A stretch of DNA of 50,801 nucleotides, taken from the NCBI RefSeq assembly GCF_001693775.2, contig NZ_MBEW02000012.1:1-50801 (forward strand), read 5' to 3'. Source of the DNA: Criibacterium bergeronii (lineage in GTDB: Bacteria; Bacillota; Clostridia; Peptostreptococcales; Filifactoraceae). The translations under genes and the position numbers were made by a program. The notes below the pieces were generated by a model. That model searched no databases and was not told the DNA's origin. It worked only from the letters and a program-made list of their open reading frames with translations. Each line of letters begins with the position of its first letter. Position 1 is the first letter of the stretch. This document shows positions 8,289 through 16,606 of the stretch, one piece after another.

Positions 8289-8312
8289 AAAAGCTAAAGT
8301 GCCCTTTAGCTT
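8289..8312 (-). terminator. Probable terminator of the thiamine-precursor transport operon
   Basis: AAGCTAAAG (8291-8299) and CTTTAGCTT (8304-8312) form a perfect 9-bp stem with a 4-base loop. On the minus strand it is followed by a short T-run, just downstream of the last gene of the operon. Confidence 0.55.
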
Positions 8313-8366
8313 ATATAGTGGGACAAAAAAATATCTACAGATGAATATATTAAATAAATATCTAAA

Positions 8367-9146
8367 TTAACCTTCTTCAATCATATCCAACAATATTTTT
8401 TTATTTTTTGCAAATTTTGGATTTAGTGGGTCTTTTATGGATTTGTCGCTCATGTCCATGGCAAATTTTATATGGGCGGGTTTGCCATACAAAAGGTAGA
8501 TTTTATCAGACAGGGTCAGAGCCTCTTGTATATCGTGGGTGATAAATATTGCTGATATGCCAAGGCGTGAGACCATATCTGTAAACCAAGCGTACATTTT
8601 TAATTTTGTGATATAATCCAGTGAAGAAAATGGTTCGTCCAGCATGATTACGTCTTTTGAAAATAAATAGCTCCTTAGTAGTGCGGCTCTTTGTTTCATA
8701 CCTCCGGATAATGAAGATGGGTATTTTTTTTCGTAGCCCTCCAGTCCAAATTCTGCAAGAGAGTTTTTTGCAAGCTCTCTTGCCTCTTTTTTTGTTTTGC
8801 CCTTTATGATTAGTGGCATGGCGATATTGTCCAAGACTGTTTTAAATGGCAGTAGTAGGTCTTTTTGCAGCATATAGCTGACATTTCCTGTAGTACCAGT
8901 GATGTCCTTGCCCATAAGATAAACTTTGCCCTCTTTAGGCTCTATTAGTCCTGAGATTGCATTTAAAAGTGTGGATTTGCCTATTCCACTTTTGCCTATA
9001 AGGCTGATTATCTCTCCTTTTTGCAAAATCAGACTGATATTTTCTATTACAATTTTATCTTCATAGCCTGCGGTGATATTTTTTAGCTCTAGCTGAGGAA
9101 TGATGTCATAGGGTGTTTTAATTAACTGCTTATTTGATGTATTCAT
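8367..9146 (-). CDS. thiZ: ABC transporter ATP-binding protein (thiamine-precursor importer)
   Basis: This 259-residue nucleotide-binding subunit of the nitrate/sulfonate/taurine-type subfamily powers import by the two genes upstream. It shows Walker A GKSGIGKST, the signature LSGGMKQRAALLRSYL, Walker B VIMLDEPFSSLD and the switch His in IFITHDIQEAL. ATG 9146 overlaps the binding-protein gene by 17 bases. A TTG at 9158 is also in frame but less well placed. It is the last gene of a TPP-riboswitch operon, so hydroxymethylpyrimidine or a related thiamine precursor is the likely cargo. The symbol is assigned from operon context. Confidence 0.88.
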   Translation of the reverse strand: MNTSNKQLIKTPYDIIPQLELKNITAGYEDKIVIENISLILQKGEIISLIGKSGIGKSTLLNAISGLIEPKEGKVYLMGKDITGTTGNVSYMLQKDLLLPFKTVLDNIAMPLIIKGKTKKEARELAKNSLAEFGLEGYEKKYPSSLSGGMKQRAALLRSYLFSKDVIMLDEPFSSLDYITKLKMYAWFTDMVSRLGISAIFITHDIQEALTLSDKIYLLYGKPAHIKFAMDMSDKSIKDPLNPKFAKNKKILLDMIEEG

Positions 9147-10149
9147 TTGTAAATCCAAAATCTTTTGGTATTTCTTTTTGTATTAATTTATTTTCCCATA
9201 GCCAAGCGTAGAAATTATTCCATCTGTCTTTGTCAAATACGCCAAATTTTTCAGCGTCGTCTATATATTTTGCACTTATCCATTTTTGACTTTCGACTAC
9301 TAATTCTTTGTCAAGTTCGGGAGCGTTATTGAGTAAAATTTGAGCTGACTCATCAGGATTTTTGGCTGCAAATTCATAACCTTTTACTATAGCGTCTATA
9401 ACTTTTTGTGCCTGCTGATTATTATCTTTCAGGTAATCATTATTTGCGATTAAAACCGGTGTATAGTAGTCAAGCTCTTTGCCATAGTCTGCGAAGTTTA
9501 TAAAGTTAGTTTCAAGTCCTTTTACTTTGAAGGCTATGCCGTCCCAAGCATAATAAATCCAGCCGCTATCAGAGCCATTGGCTGATTTATCTTGTAATTG
9601 TGCGATAATATTTTCTGCATAAGGCACTTTGGTTACTTTTTCAAAATCTCCCCCGTCTTGATTTACAATGTATTTTAACATAGCAAGCTCTATAGGGTCA
9701 TCCCATGTAGAGTATCTTTTGCCGGTCAGAGCTTTTGGAGTGGCGATATTTTGTTCTTTTAAAGAAACTACGCCTGAGGTGTTGTGTTGCAAAATAGCTA
9801 AAACAGAAGTTATCGGCATTGGATTATCAGAGGCAAAGTTTTGTGCCAATGTGTCTTGGAAAGAAATACCAAACTGACCTTTGCCACTACCAATTAATTG
9901 TGTAGTAGAGCCTTCAGGTGGTGGGACTATTTCTACATCTACTCCCGCCTCATCAAAGTAACCCTTGTCCTTTGCTACATATAGTCCAGTGTGGTTAGTG
10001 TTTGGAGTCCAGTCAAGCACGATGCTTATTTTTTCCTTTTGAGTTTCTTTAGGTGCAGGTTGCTCAGAGGTTTTAGCAGGTGCAGAAGTGCAACCAAGCA
10101 TTATTAATGGTAATATTAAAAATGGTAATAATTTTGCTTTTAATTTCAT
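9130..10149 (-). CDS. thiY: NMT1/THI5-like substrate-binding lipoprotein for a pyrimidine thiamine precursor
   Basis: This 339-residue lipoprotein has a signal sequence ending in the lipobox LIMLGC (lipidated C20) and a Pro/Lys-rich linker. The mature domain opens with ISIVLDWTPNTNHTGLYVAKDKGYF, the hallmark of NMT1/THI5-like ThiY proteins that bind formylaminopyrimidine or HMP. GSGKGQFGISFQDTLAQ and the later YYAWDGIAF region fit the same fold. AAAGGATTAAAT precedes ATG 10149. It lies between its permease (upstream) and ATPase (downstream, overlapping). The TPP riboswitch at the head of the operon strongly supports a thiamine-salvage role. The exact ligand is inferred. Confidence 0.92.
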   Translation of the reverse strand: MKLKAKLLPFLILPLIMLGCTSAPAKTSEQPAPKETQKEKISIVLDWTPNTNHTGLYVAKDKGYFDEAGVDVEIVPPPEGSTTQLIGSGKGQFGISFQDTLAQNFASDNPMPITSVLAILQHNTSGVVSLKEQNIATPKALTGKRYSTWDDPIELAMLKYIVNQDGGDFEKVTKVPYAENIIAQLQDKSANGSDSGWIYYAWDGIAFKVKGLETNFINFADYGKELDYYTPVLIANNDYLKDNNQQAQKVIDAIVKGYEFAAKNPDESAQILLNNAPELDKELVVESQKWISAKYIDDAEKFGVFDKDRWNNFYAWLWENKLIQKEIPKDFGFTNEYIK

Positions 10150-10184
10150 ATTTAATCCTTTCGATTTAAGATTTTTTGTATATT

Positions 10185-10940
10185 TTATTCATATTTTATA
10201 AGCTTTTTTTCTAATAATTTTAATAAATAGACTGAGATTAAGCTAAGTGCAGAAATAAAAAATATAACGGCAAACATTTTGTCAAAGGCGTAGGATTTTC
10301 TAACTCTTGTCATGTATACACCGATACCGTTGAACCCGCCCAGCCACTCTGCCACTACTGCACCAATTATTGCGTAAGAAAGAGAAATTCTTAATCCTGA
10401 AAATAAGCTTTTAAGTGACGCCGGCAACTTTACCATGGCGTAGATTTGATATTTATTAGCACCCATAGCTCTTATTAGATTGATGCTGTCATTATCTACT
10501 GAGCTCATGCCATCTGTCATAGAAATCAGCACCGGAAAAAATGAAGTTATGGCAACCAAGGTAATTTTTGGAGTAAGTCCGTAGCCTAGCCAAATCACCA
10601 ATAATGGAGCTATAGCAACAGTCGGTATAGTCTGAGTGATGATTACCAATGGATAAAACATTTTTTTAAATACTATGCTTAAATCCATAAGTATAGCCAA
10701 GATAAATCCTAAAGTAAATCCAATACCAAGACCCGCAAACGCCTCAACCATAGTATATCTTGTGTGCTGAAAAATTAGTTCATAATCAGCGATAAAGGCT
10801 TTTATAACATCAGTCGGTGATGGCAAAAGATATTTCGGCACGACTTGCATATCAGAAAATATTTGCCAAATCACAAGTAGACCGACAACTGCAATATAAG
10901 GTGAGAGCCTATCTGTTATACTTTCCTGTTTTTTCGTCAA
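10185..10940 (-). CDS. thiX: ABC transporter permease (thiamine-precursor importer)
   Basis: This 251-residue inner-membrane permease has six predicted transmembrane segments. The BPD_transp_1 coupling region (AIRAMGANKYQIYAMVKLPASLKSLFSGLRI) contains the EAA-like loop that docks on the ATPase. The late AVVAEWLGGFNGIGVYM motif is typical of SsuC/TauC/ThiX permeases. Translation appears to begin at TTG 10940, preceded by AAGGAG nine bases away. There is no usable ATG near the N-terminus. The start overlaps the end of the thiamine-binding-protein gene by 32 bases, pointing to coupled translation in the riboswitch-controlled operon. Confidence 0.88.
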   Translation of the reverse strand: MTKKQESITDRLSPYIAVVGLLVIWQIFSDMQVVPKYLLPSPTDVIKAFIADYELIFQHTRYTMVEAFAGLGIGFTLGFILAILMDLSIVFKKMFYPLVIITQTIPTVAIAPLLVIWLGYGLTPKITLVAITSFFPVLISMTDGMSSVDNDSINLIRAMGANKYQIYAMVKLPASLKSLFSGLRISLSYAIIGAVVAEWLGGFNGIGVYMTRVRKSYAFDKMFAVIFFISALSLISVYLLKLLEKKLIKYE

Positions 10941-11208
10941 TTGTAAGCACTCCTTCTTTTGGAGAATAATTCATCTTCAAATAGCTCATTACAGATGGAG
11001 CACCAGCCCTTATAGCCACATCTTGGAAACCCTGTACTATTTTCATCAAGGTTTCAAAATCGCCTTCGATTACAGTTTCAAAAGGTGTGACGACATAATT
11101 TACATCAAAAGACGCAATATAGGCTATAACCTCATCAACTATCCTGACAGTTTCCTCTTTTGAATTGGTTTGTGGCAAGACCTGTATTGCCACTGAAAAT
11201 TTTTCCAT
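10909..11208 (-). CDS. MTH1187/YkoF-type thiamine-binding protein
   Basis: This 99-residue DUF77 (MTH1187 family) protein is a small ferredoxin-like fold that binds thiamine or its precursors. VAIQVLPQ near the start, the conserved VTPFETVIEGDF and the IRAGAPSVMSYLKMNY block identify the family. ATG 11208 is chosen over an in-frame start ten codons upstream. The former follows AAAAGGAG directly, while the latter lies inside the regulatory hairpin. It is first in the operon, directly behind the TPP riboswitch, and is followed by permease, binding protein and ATPase. Its role may be cytoplasmic binding or sensing of the imported compound. Confidence 0.88.
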   Translation of the reverse strand: MEKFSVAIQVLPQTNSKEETVRIVDEVIAYIASFDVNYVVTPFETVIEGDFETLMKIVQGFQDVAIRAGAPSVMSYLKMNYSPKEGVLTIDEKTGKYNR

Positions 11209-11214
11209 AAAAAA

Positions 11215-11234
11215 ACTCCTTTTCAATAAGGAGT
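11215..11234 (-). promoter_or_regulatory. Expression-platform hairpin containing the Shine-Dalgarno sequence
   Basis: On the minus strand ACTCCTT, a 6-base loop and AAGGAGT form a 7-bp stem. It is followed by seven T residues and then the ATG at 11208. The 3' arm is the Shine-Dalgarno sequence, so the same hairpin could block translation or act as an intrinsic terminator when TPP is bound. Confidence 0.75.
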
Positions 11235-11249
11235 ACAAATAAATAGCAT

Positions 11250-11330
11250 ATTATCTCATCCCTGCTCCGGCATTATCCGCACAGGTAAATGGGTATAATC
11301 TCAGCTTTTTACAGCACCCCTAAAAATTAT
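11250..11330 (-). promoter_or_regulatory. TPP riboswitch (THI element)
   Basis: The minus strand carries the full THI-box consensus in order: AGGGGTGCT, AGCTGAGATTATACCC, ACCTG, GGATAATGCC and GCAGGGATGAG. P1 forms between 11321-11330 and 11250-11257, P4 from CCTG/CAGG and P5 from CGG/CCG. It precedes four thiamine-precursor uptake genes, so high TPP should switch the operon off through the downstream hairpin. Confidence 0.97.
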
Positions 11331-11341
11331 TGTGTGTATTT

Positions 11342-11350
11342 ATTGTATCA
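11342..11350 (-). promoter_or_regulatory. Extended -10 promoter of the thiamine operon
   Basis: On the minus strand TGATACAAT (11350-11342) is an extended -10 element about 12 bases upstream of the riboswitch P1. The -35 is AT-rich and weak. Confidence 0.5.
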
Positions 11351-11442
11351 CAGTTATAATAAAAATAAAAGTATACAATGAAATAGTAAAAAATTTTAAT
11401 AACAATGAAAAGTTTTCAAAAACTCTTCTTGAATTATAATCT

Positions 11443-11560
11443 AAACTAACTTACATAAGAAAGTGTAGTATTAGTTTTCATTGTAAAAATTTTTGCATAA
11501 GGTAGTAGCATAAATTTCTTTTCAAGATATATGCTACAATTTTCAAAGTAAATTAGTATA
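11443..11560. mobile_element. MITE-like element, copy 1
   Basis: This ~118-bp non-coding segment starts with AACTAACTTA and ends with the near-inverse TAAATTAGTATA. It aligns along its length with copy 2 at 23166-23291, sharing the words TGTAGTATTA, TTTTCAT, AATTTCTTTTCAA and TATGCTA. It also holds an internal GTAGCAT/ATGCTAC inverted repeat. The rest of the gap, 11561-11774, is AT-rich and has a possible decayed GTTCGC hairpin near 11575. I see nothing else there. Confidence 0.65.
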
Positions 11561-11774
11561 ATCAAACAACCCGACTTTGTTCGCATTGTTAAGAGGCGTG
11601 TCTGGTAGTGTTGATATAATTCTACAATAATGTTAGCTTTTATAATATAATATTATTTGCTTTTTTGTGAGACTATTTATGTGATTTTAAGTTAAATTAA
11701 ATGAGACAAATTCAATGTTTATAGATTTAAGTCAATTATAAAAATTATAGTGAAAATATTATATATTTGTATAG

Positions 11775-12890
11775 TTATATTTCCTTTTCAAATTCTTCTT
11801 TTAATGAGCCGTTTAGTTTTACTCCTAAGTTTTTAAAGGTGGTATCAAGCTTTTCAAACATTTCTATAAAATTTGCCTTATTGATGTTATGCCCCATATG
11901 TCCTATCCTAAATATTTTTTCGGCATATTCGCCGACACCTTTTGAGATGGCGATATTTTGCTTTCTCATTTGTGACAAAATATCTTCACTTTTTATGCCG
12001 TCAGGAGTTATTACGGCTGTAACTGTATTGGAAAAGCTGTCTTTGGGAAATAGCTCAAATCCACAGTTTATAAGCGTGTTTCTTGTGGCAATGGCATATT
12101 TTTTGTGGAGAAAAGCGTAATTTTCAGGAATATTTCTAAGTGCCTCATCAATTGCATAAATCAGATTTTCATTTTGTGTATATGGAAATCCACACGACTC
12201 ATTAAAAGCATAATAATTTTTGTAGTTTAAATAATAGCTAGGCACAGTTGTTTTTCTGCCGTTTATTTTGTCGATTGCTTTTTTAGATAAAGTCACTATA
12301 CCGATGCCTGTCGGAGCGGATATACATTTTTGACTGCCGGATAACATCACATCTATGTTAAATTCGTCAAAATATATTTCTTCTCCGGCAAATGAGGATA
12401 CACAGTCGGTAACGGTAATTATATCGTATGAGTGCAACAATTCACAAATGGATTTTACATCGTTTGTTATACCTGATGGAGTTTCGCAGTGTACCATCGT
12501 AGCTACTGCAAAGTCGTGGTCTTTTTCCAAAAAGGCTTTTAAATCAGCTACATTAATTCCACGTCTGAAATCACCTTTAAATTTTACAGCCTCACCTCCG
12601 ACATAGCCAACATAGTCTGCAAAGCCTTCACCGAAAAAGCCGTTGTAAATAACCAATACTCTTTCGCCTTTTTCTACCAAGGATACAATTGCACCTTCTA
12701 GCGTAATTATCCCTTCGCCAAGCATAAAAAAGCTTTTTGCATCAGTGTGAGCAAGTTTTGATATTTTATTTTCCACAGCTCTTTGATAGCCTAAATATTC
12801 AGGGTCAAGGTCAGGATTGGTCTTTGAAATAGACATTTTGTCTAAAACATTTTTTGCAATTGAAGTAGGTCCGCTACATAGTATTTTCAT
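11775..12890 (-). CDS. Class V aminotransferase (alanine-glyoxylate / serine-pyruvate type)
   Basis: This 371-residue PLP enzyme shows the class V fold. The N-terminal LCSGPTSI resembles the PGPT start of alanine-glyoxylate aminotransferases. VHCETPSGITND binds the cofactor region, TDCVSSFAGEE supplies the PLP-pyridine Asp (D162), and SGSQKCISAPTG contains the Schiff-base Lys (K188). Likely reactions are transamination between small amino acids and 2-oxo acids such as glyoxylate or pyruvate. Phosphonoacetaldehyde-type relatives are possible. AGGTT lies upstream of ATG 12890. It is divergent from smc and apparently monocistronic, and no neighbour suggests a pathway. Confidence 0.82.
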   Translation of the reverse strand: MKILCSGPTSIAKNVLDKMSISKTNPDLDPEYLGYQRAVENKISKLAHTDAKSFFMLGEGIITLEGAIVSLVEKGERVLVIYNGFFGEGFADYVGYVGGEAVKFKGDFRRGINVADLKAFLEKDHDFAVATMVHCETPSGITNDVKSICELLHSYDIITVTDCVSSFAGEEIYFDEFNIDVMLSGSQKCISAPTGIGIVTLSKKAIDKINGRKTTVPSYYLNYKNYYAFNESCGFPYTQNENLIYAIDEALRNIPENYAFLHKKYAIATRNTLINCGFELFPKDSFSNTVTAVITPDGIKSEDILSQMRKQNIAISKGVGEYAEKIFRIGHMGHNINKANFIEMFEKLDTTFKNLGVKLNGSLKEEFEKEI

Positions 12891-12995
12891 AAGATAACCT
12901 TCTGTATATTAAAAAATAAATTTAACTAATAATTTCATATTATATCACAAATCATACAGGAACGTGAAATTATAGATTTTCAAAGTAAAATAGAT

Positions 12996-13024
12996 TTATC
13001 AATTTATACATATTATGGTATAAT
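12996..13024 (+). promoter_or_regulatory. Promoter of the smc operon
   Basis: TTATCA (12996-13001), 17 bases and TATAAT (13019-13024) with a TGG extension give a good sigma-A promoter about 47 bases before smc. Confidence 0.65.
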
Positions 13025-13070
13025 AATAAAATAAAAAACAAAATAGAAATTTTTTCATTATAGGTGGCAA

Positions 13071-16000
13071 ATGTATTTAAAAGCTTTAGAAATCAAAGGA
13101 TTTAAGTCCTTTTTAAATAAAACTGTAATAAATTTCCCAAGGGGCATGATATCCATAGTAGGACCAAATGGCTCAGGTAAGTCAAATATACTAGACGCAG
13201 TACGCTGGGTACTAGGTGAGCAGAGCATAAAACAACTGCGTGCAGACAAGCTAGAGGACGTAATTTTTTCAGGCAGTCAGGACAAATCCGCAGTAGGAGT
13301 GTGTGAAGTCACCTTAATCATTGACAATGAAGATGGTATGATAGACACTGAGTACAGCGAGGTTGCCATAAAAAGAAAAGCTTATCGTACGGGTGAGAGC
13401 AAATTTTTCATAAACGACAAGGCTTGCAGGCTAAAAGATATAAAAGAGCTTTTATTAGATACAGGTATAGGAAAAGAAGGATACTCTATAATTTCTCAAG
13501 GTAAAATAGACGAAATAGTTGGAGCAAGCTCCAGCCAAAAAAGAACACTGCTTGAGGAGGCATCGGGCATTACTAAATACCGCTACAAAAAAGAAGAGGG
13601 CGAAAAAAACCTTGATGTAGCCACAGAAAACCTTGAGCGTATAACAGATATCTACAAGGAAATAGAAATAAGAGTAAAGCCCCTAGAAGAACAAAAAATA
13701 AAAGCTGAAAAATATCTTGAATTAACAGATAAACTGAAAAAATTTGAGCTGAATAAATTCATAAAGACAGTAGACGAAATCTCTGAAAAAAGGAAAACTA
13801 TCTTAGAAAAAAAATCAAAATTTGAAAACAGTCTTGATACCATAAAATCAGAGCTGACACAAAAACAAGCAGAGTTAAACGACCTAAATATAGCAAAAGA
13901 AAGCTCAGAGCTGGTAAAGCAAACCAGCATAAACGAGCTACAAGAAAAAAAATCAGATATAAAATCGGAGCAATCAGGCATAGAGCTAAAAAATGAGACA
14001 ATTAGAAATTTAAACACTTCAAATGAATTACTAAAAGAACAAATAGAAAAAGCGGATACAAAATCACAAGAAAAACAAGCATACATTAATGAACTCCAAG
14101 AAAAAAATAAAACCAGTCAAACAGAGATAGACACACTTGGACAAGAGATAGAGCAATTAAAAGCTGATGAACAAAATTCAAAACAGCTAATATTTGACAT
14201 AAGAAACAGCATAAAAAAATGTGAAAATGAAAAATCGGACTTGCAAAGTGACAAGTCAAGGCTAGAGGCTAGAATGCAGTTTCAAAAGACAAATATCGAC
14301 TCCTTTAAAGACAAAATCAGCGAATACTTGCAAAAACAAGGCGAAATAGAACAAAATATCCAAGACATAAATTCAAAAATAAATACTCAAAAAGAGCAAA
14401 TCACAAATAAACAAACTGAAATAAATCAGATAAGCTCACAAATTGAACAAAAAAGACAAACAATATATGAAATAGAAAATAAAATAAATGATACAAACAA
14501 CGCTCAAAACAATCTCTTTTTAGAACAAAGAAGGCTACATTCAGAAACAGAAGTGCTGAAAAAATTAGAGCAAAGTATGCAGGGCTTTTCAAAGGGGATA
14601 AAAGCTGTACTTCAAAATACATCTCTTAAAGGAGTAAAAGACATAGTTGCCAACGTAATAAAAGTAAAGCCGGGCTATGAAAAGGCAATAGAACAGCTAA
14701 TTTCAGGCAGAATGGACAATATAATTATAGATACAGCCAAAGACTCTCAACCTGCAATAAATTTTTTAAAGCAAAATAATCTTGGCAGAGCCACATTTTT
14801 ACCAATAGATACGATTAAACCAGCCTATTTAAACTACAACGACATCGGAGTAAAAGCAATAGATGTAGTTGATTATGACGAAAAATACGCAGATATAATA
14901 AAAAATATCCTAGGGAAAATGGTAATCGTTGAAAATATGAACGAGGGTCTATTTATATCCAAAAAATATCAAAATAGTTTCCGCATAGCCACAAAAGATG
15001 GCGACCTATTTAACGTAGGAGGTTCAATCACAGGAGGCTCTACAGGATATACAAAAGATGTTTTCAGCAGAAGGTCAAACATTGCCCAAAATGAAGAAAA
15101 AATATCAAACTTAGAGCAAAGTATACAAAAACAAAAAGACTTAAAACAAAATTTTACATCACAAAAAGAAAGCATAAATTCAGAGCTGGAAAATTTACTG
15201 CAAAATATCAAATTAGCTCAAACGAGCTTGAGCGAAATGCAAACAGCAAATATAAAGCTAAATGCAGATTTAGATTTAGCAAGGTCTAAAAAAGACAGCC
15301 TAAACCTTGAACACCAAGGACTGAGCAACTCAGATACTAGGGCAAAAAAATCTCTTGAAGAAGACCAAAAAACCATTGACGATATAAATAAAAAAATAGC
15401 AAAAACAGAGCTAAAACTCCAAGAAGAGGCTAAAAAGCTTGAACATCAAGAAAAAATCTTAGATAAAAATTTACAAGATTTGTCACAAAAGACACTTGAG
15501 CTTTCTAATTTGACACAAAGTAAACAATTTGAGCAGATAAATATCGATACCGCACAAAAAGAAATAGAGCAAGCGACAAAAGAAAAAAATTCTGCAAAGG
15601 AAAAATTTGATAAAAATATAGAAAGTATTGAATTAGCTGAAAATGAAATTTTAGAATTGCAAAAAAATATTGACCAAGGACAAATTTTAGTAAAAGAACT
15701 GGAAGAAAAAATACAAAGACTTGAAGAGACCATAGTCCAAATAAAGTTAAACTATCAGGCTAAAAAAGCAGAGCTGGACGAGCTTAATAAAAAGAATACT
15801 GATTTTGCACAAAATTTAGTAAGCTTTTCAACCGAGCTTGATAAAGTAGACTACAAACTAAGCCTGATAGAAGAAAATATCAAAGAAAGCTATGACATCT
15901 CAATCAGCGAAATATATGACTACAAGGACGACAGCCTAAAATTTACCGAAACGGAAATAAAAAAATTAAAATCGGATATATCCTCCCTTGGCAACGTAAA

Positions 16001-16604
16001 TATTGACTCAATAGAGGAGTTTGAAAAGGTAAACGAAAGATACATTTTCTACAAAACTCAAAAAGAGGATTTGGAGGCGTCAATCTCTCAGCTTAGACAG
16101 ATAATCAAGCATCTTGAAAAAGATATGATTTCAGATTTCAAGACCAGCTTTAATATCATTAATAAAAACTTTTCTGCTATTTTTTCTATACTTTTTGGAG
16201 GAGGAAGTGCAAAGCTAATACTTGCCGATGAGACTGATGTGCTTGGCTCAGATATCGAGCTTTCAGTGCAGCCTCCGGGCAAGAAATTAAAAGGAATATC
16301 TATGCTTTCAGGAGGAGAAAAGGCATTAGCTGCTATTGCGTTACTATTTGCAATAATCAGCCAAAAAGCAGTGCCGTTTTGTATACTTGATGAGATAGAT
16401 GCACCACTTGATGATGCAAATATTTTCAGGTTTGTTGAGTATTTGCAGACTTTAAAAGACACTACACAGTTCATCACAATCACACACAGAAGAAATACCA
16501 TGGAGGCATCTGATTATATGTACGCTGTATTTATGCAGCAAAAAGGGATTTCAGAGGTAGTCAGCATATCTCTTTCAGATGTATCCCAGTACGCACAGGA
16601 TTAA
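13071..16604 (+). CDS. smc: Chromosome segregation protein SMC
   Basis: SMC is the ATPase backbone of bacterial condensin and acts with ScpA and ScpB in chromosome compaction and segregation. The 1177 residues show the full five-part layout. The N-terminal head has Walker A GPNGSGKS at 31-38. A long Lys/Glu/Gln-rich coiled coil precedes the hinge (about 510-655, ending FNVGGSITGGS), and a second coiled coil follows. The C-terminal head has the signature LSGGEKALAAIALLF and Walker B FCILDEIDAPLDDAN. AGGTGG lies before ATG 13071. The usual neighbours rnc and ftsY are missing. Instead a divergent RNase E/G follows after two bases. Confidence 0.98.
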   Translation: MYLKALEIKGFKSFLNKTVINFPRGMISIVGPNGSGKSNILDAVRWVLGEQSIKQLRADKLEDVIFSGSQDKSAVGVCEVTLIIDNEDGMIDTEYSEVAIKRKAYRTGESKFFINDKACRLKDIKELLLDTGIGKEGYSIISQGKIDEIVGASSSQKRTLLEEASGITKYRYKKEEGEKNLDVATENLERITDIYKEIEIRVKPLEEQKIKAEKYLELTDKLKKFELNKFIKTVDEISEKRKTILEKKSKFENSLDTIKSELTQKQAELNDLNIAKESSELVKQTSINELQEKKSDIKSEQSGIELKNETIRNLNTSNELLKEQIEKADTKSQEKQAYINELQEKNKTSQTEIDTLGQEIEQLKADEQNSKQLIFDIRNSIKKCENEKSDLQSDKSRLEARMQFQKTNIDSFKDKISEYLQKQGEIEQNIQDINSKINTQKEQITNKQTEINQISSQIEQKRQTIYEIENKINDTNNAQNNLFLEQRRLHSETEVLKKLEQSMQGFSKGIKAVLQNTSLKGVKDIVANVIKVKPGYEKAIEQLISGRMDNIIIDTAKDSQPAINFLKQNNLGRATFLPIDTIKPAYLNYNDIGVKAIDVVDYDEKYADIIKNILGKMVIVENMNEGLFISKKYQNSFRIATKDGDLFNVGGSITGGSTGYTKDVFSRRSNIAQNEEKISNLEQSIQKQKDLKQNFTSQKESINSELENLLQNIKLAQTSLSEMQTANIKLNADLDLARSKKDSLNLEHQGLSNSDTRAKKSLEEDQKTIDDINKKIAKTELKLQEEAKKLEHQEKILDKNLQDLSQKTLELSNLTQSKQFEQINIDTAQKEIEQATKEKNSAKEKFDKNIESIELAENEILELQKNIDQGQILVKELEEKIQRLEETIVQIKLNYQAKKAELDELNKKNTDFAQNLVSFSTELDKVDYKLSLIEENIKESYDISISEIYDYKDDSLKFTETEIKKLKSDISSLGNVNIDSIEEFEKVNERYIFYKTQKEDLEASISQLRQIIKHLEKDMISDFKTSFNIINKNFSAIFSILFGGGSAKLILADETDVLGSDIELSVQPPGKKLKGISMLSGGEKALAAIALLFAIISQKAVPFCILDEIDAPLDDANIFRFVEYLQTLKDTTQFITITHRRNTMEASDYMYAVFMQQKGISEVVSISLSDVSQYAQD

Positions 16605-16606
16605 AA

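Noticed and set aside
13652..14086. Long antisense open frames within smc and other AT-rich genes
   Set aside because: They mirror the codon bias of the coiled-coil coding strand, lack ribosome binding sites and encode low-complexity Phe/Ser/Cys-rich sequence.
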